Shown one piece after another: positions 7,609 to 16,598 of a stretch of 44,606 nt of DNA (positions within the stretch are counted from its first letter, which is position 1; every line of letters begins with the position of its first letter). The DNA is taken from positions 1 to 44,606 of the forward strand of contig JAFADP010000175.1 in assembly GCA_023424785.1 (NCBI GenBank), read 5' to 3'. Source of the DNA: Bacillota bacterium (GTDB lineage: Bacteria > Bacillota > Clostridia > Clostridiales > Clostridiaceae). The position numbers and the translations under genes were made by a program. The notes below the pieces were generated by a model. That model was not told where the DNA came from, made no database searches, and was given only the letters and a program-made list of their open reading frames with translations.

Positions 7609-8568
7609 CTATTTTGAAATAATTGTTGATAATTCATATAGAGCTTCATCAAATTTTCTTTCAACTGCTAATGCTTCATCTATATCTTGGTCAATAATCT
7701 TATTATCTCTAATTCCAATTACTCTTGAAGTCTTACCTTCTAATAATACTTCAACAGCCTTAACACCCATTCTTGATGCTAATACTCTATCACTTGCTGT
7801 TGGACTTCCTCCTCTTTGAATATGTCCCAATATTGTAGCTCTTGTTTCTATTCCAGTTACACCTTCAACATATTCAGCTAAGTCGTAGGCACCGCCAACA
7901 CCTTCTGCTAATATTATAAGATTATGTCTCTTACCATTTGTTTTACCTTCTAATATAGTTCTGCATAATTCATCTTTATCAAAACCTAATTCTGGCACGA
8001 TAACTGCTTCAGCACCACCAGCTATACCTGCATATAATGCTAAATCACCACAGTTTCTTCCCATAACCTCAACTATTGAAACTCTTTCATGAGAACTTGA
8101 AGTATCTCTTATTTTGTTTATTGCATCAACTATTGTATTTAGTGCTGTATCAAATCCTATAGTATAATCTGTATATGCTAAGTCATTATCTATAGTCCCT
8201 GGTAATCCTACAGTCATAACTCCTAGCTTTGATAAAAGCTTCGCTCCTGTAAAAGATCCATCTCCTCCAATAACAACTAATGCATCTACACCATAAGCTT
8301 TTAATATCTTTACAGCTCTTTTTCTTACTTCTTCTTGTTTGAATTCAGGACATCTTGCTGTTCTAAGTATAGTACCTCCTCTATGGATAATATCTGATAC
8401 TGAAGATCTAGTCATAGGTGTTATATCTCCATCTAGTAAGCCACTATATCCTCTTTGAACTCCCATAACTTCAATTCCATTACTTAAAGCAGTTCTTACA
8501 ACAGCTCTAACAGCTGCGTTCATCCCTGGTGCATCTCCACCACTTGTTAAAATAGCTATTTTTTTCAT
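7609..8568 (-). CDS. pfkA: ATP-dependent 6-phosphofructokinase
   Basis: Phosphorylates fructose 6-phosphate to fructose 1,6-bisphosphate, the committed step of glycolysis. At 319 residues it has the standard bacterial PfkA length. Visible: ATP-binding GGDAPGMN (10-17), GGDGSF (101-106), catalytic PGTIDND with D127, EVMGRNCGDLALYAG, and the effector/substrate region GHIQRGG. A strong AAGGAGGAATGG ribosome binding site precedes the ATG. It lies between dnaE and pyk on the same strand; this neighbourhood is usual in clostridia. Confidence 0.97.
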   Translation of the reverse strand: MKKIAILTSGGDAPGMNAAVRAVVRTALSNGIEVMGVQRGYSGLLDGDITPMTRSSVSDIIHRGGTILRTARCPEFKQEEVRKRAVKILKAYGVDALVVIGGDGSFTGAKLLSKLGVMTVGLPGTIDNDLAYTDYTIGFDTALNTIVDAINKIRDTSSSHERVSIVEVMGRNCGDLALYAGIAGGAEAVIVPELGFDKDELCRTILEGKTNGKRHNLIILAEGVGGAYDLAEYVEGVTGIETRATILGHIQRGGSPTASDRVLASRMGVKAVEVLLEGKTSRVIGIRDNKIIDQDIDEALAVERKFDEALYELSTIISK

Positions 8569-8633
8569 TAACCATTCCTCCTTAAACTCCCACTGGACTA
8601 GAATTGTCCCTGTATTCTATATTCTATTTTAAA

Positions 8634-8639
8634 ATTATA
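8634..8639 (-). promoter_or_regulatory. Possible -10 box upstream of pfkA
   Basis: A TATAAT in the 249-nt dnaE-pfkA gap on the minus strand, with no convincing -35 at 17 nt. It could allow pfkA-pyk to be expressed independently of dnaE. The rest of the gap (8640-8817) is very AT-rich and shows no clear terminator. Confidence 0.35.
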
Positions 8640-8817
8640 CCCTATCATTAATAACCTTTATTATTGTACATAATTTACACAAATTTATCAACGAGTTTTT
8701 CTTAACTTTTACTAATATTTTACGGATTTCCTGCTTTTAAATAACTTTTCCTACTTATTATACCCTAAATTAATTATTTTTTATAATAAAAATAAATTTT
8801 TTTATTTTTTTATATTT

Positions 8818-10316
8818 TTATCTTATTACTAACTTTACGTTTTCTTCTCCAAATTCACCTTTTAATAAATTTACAGCCACATCTTCATCATCAACCCATA
8901 AATCTATAGGTAATCTATAAGTTCTATTTTCATCTAAAATAAAAACATATATAGGTGTACTTCCGTTATTTTCTTTTATAGATCTTTGAATCTTGATTTT
9001 AGCTTCTTTTAAATCACTTTTTTTAGAAATTCTAATGAAAATTTTGTTATTATTAATCTTTTCCAATCCTGATATATCATCACAAATAATTTTAGGAACT
9101 TCTTCTTCTCTTATATTGACTCTTCCTTTTACAATCACTAATTTATCCTGCTGTATTACATTATTTAATCTTTCTAATATCTTAGGAAATACTACTACTT
9201 CTATGGTTCCAGTTAAATCTTCCAATTTTAAGAATGCCATTAATGTATTCTTTCTAGTTACTTTTCTATTAATTTCTGTTAGTATTCCTCCAACAACAAC
9301 TTTATCATTATCTTGTAATATTAAATCTTCAGATAATAAATTTTCCTCCAAGTTATCAGATATACCTTCTTCTAAAATTGCGTGACTTTTATTTATATCA
9401 TCAATTGTTACGGATACTTGCATCTCTAAACTTGACTTATACTCGTCTAACGGATGTCCTGTTAAGTACAATCCTGTCATTTCTTTCTCCATTGCTAATA
9501 GGTTAGCTTTTGAAAATTCCTTTATATTTGGATAAGTTATCTTAGGTAAATCTACTGTATCCTCAGATAGTGCAAATAAGTTCATTTGTCCTTCTATATT
9601 TCTCTTTCTTTCACTAACAATGCTATCTATAGCCTTTTCAAATACAGCTAACATTTTTGATCTAAACACATTAAATACATCTAATGCCCCTGACTTAATT
9701 AAGCTTTCTATAGCTCTTTTATTTACAGCAGATGTATCTAATTTATCTATAAAATCCTCTAGTGATGTAAAGAGTCCTTTTTCTTTTCTTACTCTTACAA
9801 TAGAATCTATTACATTTACACCTACATTTCTTATAGCTGCCATTCCAAATATTATTGAGTCTCCATTAACAGTGAACTTTCCATAACCTTCATTAATATT
9901 TGGAGGTTTTACTTGAATTCCTTGGTCTTCAGCAAACTTAATATAATGAGCTACCTTATCACTGTTACCCATAACAGAATTTAACATAGCTGCTATTGTT
10001 TCTACAGGATAATATCTCATTAAATATGCTGTTTGATATCCTACTACTGCATAAGCAGCTGCATGAGATTTGTTAAAAGCATATGAAGCAAAGTCCATCA
10101 TGGAATCAAATATTTTGTTTCCTACTTCTTCACTAATGCCATTTCTAATGCAACCTGGAACTTCTATATTTCCTTCTTTATCTAGTATTCCATAGATAAA
10201 GTTTTTACGCTCCTCTTCCATAACCTTATGCTTTTTCTTTGACATGGCTCTACGAACCATATCACTTCTTCCCATAGAATATCCTGCAAGCTTTCTAACT
10301 ATTTCCATAACTTGTT
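8818..10316 (-). CDS. dnaE: DNA polymerase III subunit alpha, 3' exon (after the group II intron)
   Basis: Second part of dnaE. It begins with two bases that complete a Glu codon, so the protein continues E-Q-V-M-E-I-V-R-K after Q691 of the first part. It encodes the rest of the fingers domain (GYSMGRSDMVRRAMSKKK), the tandem helix-hairpin-helix region (about residues 60-230 of this part) and an OB fold (about 330-400; VVGGILTEINRKVTRKNTLMAFLKLEDLTG) that binds ssDNA. An internal ATG at 10308 would make a gene-finder call a separate 496-residue protein, but no ribosome binding site is placed for it. Joined to 11186-13259 the two parts total 3573 nt, an exact 1191 codons including stop. Confidence 0.93.
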
Positions 10317-11185
10317 ATATAGCACAATCTCTATCTTCAGCATTACCTGTTAAGAATTGATATTTGCACTTACCCATTTCGGGTGTGATAGGTAACTCCC
10401 CCTTCAACATTACTTGGTAAGGCTTTGTTTTCCCCCACTTCATACCGTACATGAAGCTTTCACTTCATACGGCATTCCATCGACTTTTAAATATTTATTT
10501 CTAAGCCGACTATGGACCTTCGCTCCGGTTAGTTTATACCCTCCTTCGTATGTTGCCATACATAGTAACTAACGGCTAACCATCTACACTACTACGTCCT
10601 GCTGTCCTCACTCTTCATAGGTCATTTCCTACCTATTAGTAACATCTGGACTCTAATCCATTAGCATTTACTGAATGAGTTCTTACGTTCCTATTATTCT
10701 ATCTTTAACATATTCAACTTAGGTTTCCTCTATAAGCCGATAAGCACTTTTTCGCCCGTCTGGAAGGATGGACTTAAAGCAAATATCCTTTACTGGATAA
10801 ATATAGCTTCAGCAACCAAGAATACTGTTACTACGCTTATAATGTGTTTCCACACCTATATAGGTATCTATCACCCCTATATATATAGTTCACGACTCGT
10901 ACACAACCAAGGATTCCTTTCGTAACCATATTGAATTTATAGACCCCCGATTACTTCTCCAATCAAAGTGATAGGATTGAATTTTCACCGACTTCCACGA
11001 GCTTAGTACAATAGTATTTAGAGATACTAAAGCACTTCGTAGTCTTAGGGAAGAGTTACCTTCCTTTAACTCTTAGTGAGAATTTCACTCACCTACTCGA
11101 ATAATAAGTTAGACAAATTGTTTCAATTTATCCCTTCGGTTTTAGCCCACATTTCTGTGTTTTTTAGCCGAAGAACGTAACGCAC
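10317..11185 (-). mobile_element. ORF-less group II intron within dnaE, with a 3' extension
   Basis: 869 nt on the same strand as dnaE. The 5' end is GTGCG, matching the group II consensus GUGYG. Domain V is at 10442-10475 (34 nt, CCGTATG...GTACGG, GAAA loop). Domain VI follows, with GTGGGGG (10432-10438) pairing with CCTATCAC (10385-10392) and leaving A10389 bulged as the branch point. Candidate EBS1 CTTGGT (10815-10820, in a hairpin loop) pairs with IBS1 ATCAAG (11186-11191). Candidate EBS2 ACTATA (10884-10889) pairs with IBS2 TATGGT (11194-11199). There is no reverse transcriptase ORF and no recognisable remnant. The 3' end required by the dnaE frame (10317) is about 65 nt past the usual distance from the branch A; that tail forms hairpins (10372-10384; 10322-10367). 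Confidence 0.92.
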
Positions 11186-13259
11186 CTTGATATACCATAA
11201 CACCATATGTTACATCAAGTATACTCTCTAATTCTGGGGTTTCATATTTAACTTTATCAGGATTTCTCTTACAATCTACATATCTTGGTATCTCTGCCAT
11301 AGGACCCGGTCTATATAAAGAAATTCCCGCAATTATATCTTCTAGATTATCCGGTTTAAGTTCCTTCATAAATGATGTCATACCTGCAGATTCTAATTGA
11401 AAGACTCCTGTAGTCTTCCCTTCCCCTATCATTTTATATACTTCATGATCATTAAAATCTATATTGTCTAGGTTTATTTTTACCCCTTTATTTTGTTCTA
11501 TCATTTTAACAGCATCATTCATAACCGTTAGAGTTCTAAGGCCAAGAAAGTCCATTTTTAATAACCCTAACTCTTCTAGTGTTGTCATACCAAACTGTGT
11601 TACAATCATATCTTCATTTTTTTGAAGTGGTACATACTCTACTAGAGGTTTAGATGCAATAACTACCCCTGCTGCATGAGTAGACGAATGTCTAGGTAAT
11701 CCCTCTAAATCTTTACTTATATCTATTAATGTTTTAACTCTAGAGTCTTCTTCATATATTTTCTTTAATTCTGGATTAAGCTCTAATGCTTTATCTATAG
11801 TAATTCCTAAAGCATTTGGAATCATTTTTGCAATTCTATCTACTTCTGCATAGCTATAATCCATAGCTCTTCCTACATCTCTTATACATAATCTTGGTGC
11901 CATTGTTCCAAAAGTTATTATTTGTGAAACATTACTTGCTCCATATTTATCAATTACATAATCAATTACTTCTTCTCTTCTTTCATAACAAAAATCCGAA
12001 TCTATATCTGGCATACTTACTCTTGCAGGATTTAAGAATCTTTCAAATAGTAAGCTATATTTTATTGGATCAATTTTTGTTATTCCCAAGGTATATGCAA
12101 CAATTGAACCTGCCGCTGATCCTCTTCCTGGTCCTGTTGGTATATTATTTTCATTAGCAAATCTAATAAAATCCCACACAATCAAGAAGTAATCAACATA
12201 CCCCATATTTTTTATTACACCTAATTCGTATTCTAATCTATCTATATACTCCTTAGCTTTTTCACCTAACTCATAAAGCTTATTGTAGTCTATATTATCG
12301 TTGTTTCTGAAATCTTCAAATTCAACATATCTTTCTATAAGCCCTCTATAACAAGTTTCTTTTAAATATTCATATGCTTCTCTTCCTTCTGGTAAAGGGA
12401 ATGTTGGGAGCTTTGATTCATGAAATTTATAATCAAAATTACACTCATCTGCTATTTTAATTGTATTTTCTAATGCCTCTGGAATATATGAAAACATATC
12501 CCACATTTCTTCTGGAGATTTTAAATAAAATTGGTCAGATGGATATCTCATTCTCTTTTCTTCATCTACTGTTTTTCCTGTTTGTATACATAGTAATACA
12601 TCATGAGACTTGGCATCCTCTTTAGTAACATAATGAACATCATTAGTTGCAACTAATGGAATTCCTAACTCCTTAGATAGCTGTATATTAAATTCGTTAA
12701 CCTTTCTATTCTCTTCTACACCATGATTTTGAAGTTCTAAATAAAATCCATCCTTAAATATTTCCTTATACATTAGAGCTACTTCTCTAGCTCTTTCATC
12801 TCTCCCTCTAAGTATATTATTTTGCACAGCTCCACCTAAACAAGCACTTAAAGCTATTATTCCCTCGCTGTGTTCCCTTAAATAATCATTATCTACTCTA
12901 GGTTTATAATAAAATCCATCTATAGATGCCTTAGAAACAATTTTCATTAAATTCTTATAACCAACTTCATTCTTCACTAAAAGTACTAAGTGGTAGGTTT
13001 GATTTTCCTTATCAGGTGTTTTTATATCCATAGATTTTCCTGCTACATATATTTCACATCCTAATATAGGTTTTATTCCTTCTTCTTTTGCTTTCTTATA
13101 AAAATCAACACAGCCATACATGACACCATGGTCAGTTATGGCTATGCTATCCATTCCAAGCTCTTTTGCTCTTTTTATTATTTTAGGTATTTTTCCCGAA
13201 CCATCTAACAAACTGTACTCTGTATGAAGATGAAGATGACAAAATTTCTTATCTTTCAA
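11186..13259 (-). CDS. dnaE: DNA polymerase III subunit alpha, 5' exon (before the group II intron)
   Basis: First part of the replicative or lesion/lagging-strand polymerase DnaE; Firmicutes usually also have PolC, not in this window. It encodes residues 1-691: PHP domain starting HLHLHTEYS (8-16) and TDHG, then the polymerase palm with GPGRGSAAGS (377-386), metal-binding aspartates D418 and D420 in PDIDSDF, third Asp D570 in LLKMDFLG, and the start of the fingers ending ...YGVMVYQ plus one base. Without splicing, translation runs 14 codons into the intron and stops, giving a 705-residue product lacking fingers, HhH and OB domains. It starts 13 nt after whiA, behind AGAAGGTGAT. Confidence 0.95.
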
Positions 13260-13272
13260 TTAATCACCTTCT

Positions 13273-14220
13273 TTAAATTTCACTTTTAAGTTCTTCTGCT
13301 ATTTTCTCTATTTTTCTAAGTCTATGATTAATTCCAGACTTACCAACAGGAGGGTCTAACATTTCTCCTAATTCTTTCAAAGATTCATCTGGATGTTCTA
13401 ATCTTAGTTCTGCTATTTCCCTAAGGTTCTTAGGCAATCTTTTTAAACCTATTTTTTCTTGAATTAATTTAATGCTTTCTACTTGTCTAACTGCTGCATT
13501 TACTGTCTTAGAAAGATTTGCAGTTTCACAATTTACAAGTCTATTAACGTTGTTTCTCATTTCTTTCATAATTCTAATATTTTCAACTTCTAATAAACAT
13601 GAGTGAGCTCCCATTATATTTAATAAATCTACAATTTGCTCACCTTCTTTTATGTATATTATAAAAGAATTTTTTCTTTGTATAACCTTTGAATTTAAAC
13701 CACAACTATTAATAAGATCACTTAAATCTTTTGCATATTCTTCACTATGAGTAACAAACTCTAAATGATAAGTCTTTTCTGGATTACTTATACTTCCTCC
13801 ACCTAAAAAGGCACCTCTAATATAAGCTCTTTTTTCGTCATCACTCTCTACCATATCTTCATCTATTCTATAATCCAAGCTCATAATTCCATCTACTTCT
13901 TTTAGAATACCTGTCTTTTTAAGTAAATCTCTTACTCCCATATCCTCATTTATAACAACCATATAAATATTATTCTTTTTTAATGAATTACTCTTTTTAA
14001 CCATTAACTTGGAATGTATATTAAAGTGATCCTTTAATAAAGTAAATATTAATCTTGCACTTGATGGACTCTCAGTAGTTATTCTAAAGGAAATTCCTTT
14101 CCCACTAAACCCTATAGTTCCTCCAACCTTCATTATTGCTGAAATTTGAGCTAAAGCCTCGCCTTTAGTTATATCTACATATCTACTTAGCTCTCCTTTT
14201 ACCTTTGATGAAAATGACAT
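13273..14220 (-). CDS. whiA: WhiA-type DNA-binding protein
   Basis: A 315-residue member of the WhiA family: an N-terminal domain related to LAGLIDADG homing endonucleases (about 90-220) that lacks nuclease function in the family, followed by a helix-turn-helix (about 225-310; NLSKTVNAAVRQVESIKLI, and LKELGEMLDPPVGKSGINHRL). In Bacillus WhiA affects chromosome segregation and division; in Streptomyces it controls sporulation septation. The start codon directly abuts the yvcK stop codon (14221), and the rapZ-yvcK-whiA order is conserved across Firmicutes. Confidence 0.93.
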   Translation of the reverse strand: MSFSSKVKGELSRYVDITKGEALAQISAIMKVGGTIGFSGKGISFRITTESPSSARLIFTLLKDHFNIHSKLMVKKSNSLKKNNIYMVVINEDMGVRDLLKKTGILKEVDGIMSLDYRIDEDMVESDDEKRAYIRGAFLGGGSISNPEKTYHLEFVTHSEEYAKDLSDLINSCGLNSKVIQRKNSFIIYIKEGEQIVDLLNIMGAHSCLLEVENIRIMKEMRNNVNRLVNCETANLSKTVNAAVRQVESIKLIQEKIGLKRLPKNLREIAELRLEHPDESLKELGEMLDPPVGKSGINHRLRKIEKIAEELKSEI

Positions 14221-15573
14221 TTACTTTTCTCCTTTTCTACTTTCCTCTTGTTCCCTTTCTCTTATTCTTTGAGATAAATACATATATTCAATAATTTTCT
14301 TTTTATCATACAATAATTTATTTTCCATTATTATCTCTATTAATATCTGAGCTAAATAATCTGAATCATGTTTTATAAAACCGTTTTGTATCTTAATTAA
14401 GTTCTTTACTATTAATTCTACACCTTGACTTCTTATTTCATCTTTATCAAGTTCTACTAATGTAGCACCTTCTTTATTATATTTCTCCTCAAGTTCACGA
14501 GATATATGACCACAATTAGCAATTACACATTGAACTATATCTTTGCCACCATACTTCTGAAGTGTCTTTAAGTGGTCTGATACCTTAAACCCATCTGTTT
14601 CTCCTGGTTGAGTCATTATATTAGATATATATATTTTATAAGCATTACTCTTTCTAACTGCAGAAGCTATTTTATCTACTAATAAGTTAGATATAACACT
14701 TGTATATAAGCTTCCTGGACCCATTACAATGGCATCAGCCTCTCTTATAGCAACTAATGCTTCCTCTAATGGAACTGCATCCTTAGGGTCTATCATTAAT
14801 TCTTTTATTGCTGATTTTTGTTTAAATGCTTCTTTAGGTATTTGAGATTCTCCATAAACAATATGTCCATTTTCTAATAAAGCCTTCAAATGCATATCAT
14901 CTAATGTAACAGGCAATACTTTTCCTGTTACAGCTAATACAGAGCTCATCTTTTGAATTGCATCCTCAAAATTACCACATACTCCATCCATAGCAGCTAA
15001 AAATAGATTTCCGAAACTTTGACCTTTTAATCTTCCATCTTTAAATCTATATTGAAGTAACTCTTGCATTAATGGTTCCATATCTGCTAATGCTAATATA
15101 CAGTTTCTTATATCTCCAGGTGGTAACATTCCTAAATCCTCTCTTAGATTTCCTGATCCTCCACCATCATCTCCTACCGTTACAATGGCAGTAATATTAG
15201 AGGTATAATACTTAAGACCTCTAAGCATAGTGGATAATCCTGTTCCACCTCCTATTACTACAATCTTAGGTCCTTTTACAAGCAATCTTTTTTCACCTAT
15301 AAGTGATTCTATTTTTCTATTATTTAAAGATACCTTTATATCTCCTTTATTAACCAAATAAATTACAGATCTTATAATTTCAGTTATGGATATATATATA
15401 ACAAATATCCCTGTAATGAGTAATAAAATATAAAATAAGTTATATGAAATATAATCAAATCTTCTTACAACAAGTTCCATAATCCCAAATGCTATAAGAA
15501 GTACTCCAAGTATTCCAAATACTATCCACCTCTTAACCTTTATACCTGGCTTTAACCAGTCAGCAAATCTCAT
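14221..15573 (-). CDS. yvcK: YvcK/CofD-like UDP-sugar-binding protein (gluconeogenesis factor)
   Basis: A 450-residue protein of the YvcK family, which binds UDP-GlcNAc/UDP-glucose and influences cell-wall precursor flux and carbon use in Bacillus. The CofD-like domain starts at about 102, with VVIGGGTGLS (105-114), GDDGGGSG, LPPGDIRN and GPGSLYTS. Unlike Bacillus YvcK it has an N-terminal extension with two hydrophobic helices (about 16-35 and 45-66), suggesting membrane anchoring; this form is common in clostridia. It overlaps rapZ by 4 nt (ATGA-type junction). Confidence 0.92.
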   Translation of the reverse strand: MRFADWLKPGIKVKRWIVFGILGVLLIAFGIMELVVRRFDYISYNLFYILLLITGIFVIYISITEIIRSVIYLVNKGDIKVSLNNRKIESLIGEKRLLVKGPKIVVIGGGTGLSTMLRGLKYYTSNITAIVTVGDDGGGSGNLREDLGMLPPGDIRNCILALADMEPLMQELLQYRFKDGRLKGQSFGNLFLAAMDGVCGNFEDAIQKMSSVLAVTGKVLPVTLDDMHLKALLENGHIVYGESQIPKEAFKQKSAIKELMIDPKDAVPLEEALVAIREADAIVMGPGSLYTSVISNLLVDKIASAVRKSNAYKIYISNIMTQPGETDGFKVSDHLKTLQKYGGKDIVQCVIANCGHISRELEEKYNKEGATLVELDKDEIRSQGVELIVKNLIKIQNGFIKHDSDYLAQILIEIIMENKLLYDKKKIIEYMYLSQRIREREQEESRKGEK

Positions 15574-16448
15574 AGCTTTTTGGCTCCTTTATGAATATCT
15601 TCATCAATATCTCTATGTTCTATACCTGCATTAAAGTCATTACTCTTTAAAATTTCGTAAAGCGCATTTGCTATAGCTACTGAACGATGTCTTCCTCCAG
15701 TACATCCAATAGAAACAATAAGTTGTTTCTTACCCTCCTTTGAGTACTCTGGAATAAGGAATTTCAACATATCTTGTAACTTATCTAAAAATTTCTTTGT
15801 CTCTTCTTGTTCTAGCACATATTTTCTTACTGGCTCATCTTTTCCTGATAAAGGCTTTAACTCTGGTATATAAAATGGATTTGGTATAAATCTTACATCA
15901 AATACTAAATCAGAATCTACAGGTATACCATATTTAAAGCCAAAGCTTAATACATTTACAGATATTTGTTGTTCTGGTACCTTTGTATCTCCAAAGTATT
16001 CTCCAATTTTTTCTCTTAAATTTTTTATTGGATATTTTGATGTATCTATAATTATATCTGCTCTATCTTGAATTTCCCTTAATCTATTTCTCTCAATAGC
16101 TATTCCTGTTAAAACTCTTCCTTCCGGAGATAACGGATGACTTCTTCTACTTTCCTTGAACCTCTTTATTAAAACTTCATCAGAGCAATCAAGGAATAAT
16201 ATTTCGTACTTGAAATTATTTTTCTTTAAGTACTCTAAAGATTCAAATAAATCATCAAAAAATATTCCTGCTCTTATATCCATTACTAATGCAACTTTCT
16301 TTATTTGACCAGAAGTGCATGCTTCTGCAAACTTAGGAATAAGCTTAGGTGGTAAGTTATCTACACAAAAATATCCTATATCTTCTAAACTTTTTATAGC
16401 TTCTGTTTTACCGGCTCCTGATAATCCTGTTACTATTACAAATCTCAT
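15570..16448 (-). CDS. rapZ: RapZ-like nucleotide-binding protein
   Basis: 292 residues with Walker A GLSGAGKT (8-15) at the N terminus and the C-terminal sugar-nucleotide-binding domain with GCTGGRHRSVAIA. In E. coli RapZ controls GlmS through small RNAs. In Firmicutes (YvcJ) it binds ATP/GTP and is linked to competence and cell envelope metabolism, so the exact role here is inferred. Its coupling with yvcK, which binds UDP-GlcNAc, supports a link to amino-sugar supply. GGGGG lies just before the ATG. Confidence 0.93.
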   Translation of the reverse strand: MRFVIVTGLSGAGKTEAIKSLEDIGYFCVDNLPPKLIPKFAEACTSGQIKKVALVMDIRAGIFFDDLFESLEYLKKNNFKYEILFLDCSDEVLIKRFKESRRSHPLSPEGRVLTGIAIERNRLREIQDRADIIIDTSKYPIKNLREKIGEYFGDTKVPEQQISVNVLSFGFKYGIPVDSDLVFDVRFIPNPFYIPELKPLSGKDEPVRKYVLEQEETKKFLDKLQDMLKFLIPEYSKEGKKQLIVSIGCTGGRHRSVAIANALYEILKSNDFNAGIEHRDIDEDIHKGAKKL

Positions 16449-16493
16449 AGTTACCCCCTAATCTTTATATATTGATTTTAAATTTTTAATATT

Positions 16494-16502
16494 ATTATAG
16501 CA
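16494..16502 (-). promoter_or_regulatory. Extended -10 promoter upstream of rapZ
   Basis: The minus strand reads TGCTATAAT, an extended -10 (TGn TATAAT), 46 nt before the rapZ start. There is no strong -35. It probably drives rapZ-yvcK-whiA-dnaE. Confidence 0.5.
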
Positions 16503-16512
16503 TATATATAAA

Positions 16513-16591
16513 GGTAAAAAGTAAAAACTAAAAGTTAAAACCAAAAGAAATATTATTCCAATTTTTAAACTTTTACCAATTACCTTTTACC
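16513..16591. repeat. Imperfect inverted repeat built from GGTAAAA-like words
   Basis: Two arms of about 28 nt (16513-16540 and 16564-16591) are reverse complements except for a few positions; both are runs of GGTAAAA/GTAAAA/TAAAAGTT words. It sits between murB and rapZ. It could act as a weak terminator for murB, but there is no T-run after it. Confidence 0.55.
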
Positions 16592-16598
16592 TTATTTA

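Noticed and set aside
8818..10308. A separate 496-residue 'DnaE C-terminal' gene starting at the ATG at 10308
   Set aside because: The Met is internal to the conserved QVMxIVRKLAGY motif, no ribosome binding site precedes it, and the preceding codons of the same domain lie directly upstream as exon sequence. The intron explains the break better.
10317..11185. Intein in DnaE
   Set aside because: The insert has stop codons in the dnaE frame after 14 codons and no Hint-domain motifs; an intein must be translated through.
10317..11185. Insertion sequence or other DNA transposon in dnaE
   Set aside because: There is no transposase ORF, no terminal inverted repeats and no target duplication, whereas group II ends and domains V/VI are present.
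10317..13259. dnaE as a frameshifted or decayed pseudogene
   Set aside because: Both parts are free of stops and full of intact active-site motifs, and removing one precise 869-nt block restores the frame; decay would not give exact intron boundaries.
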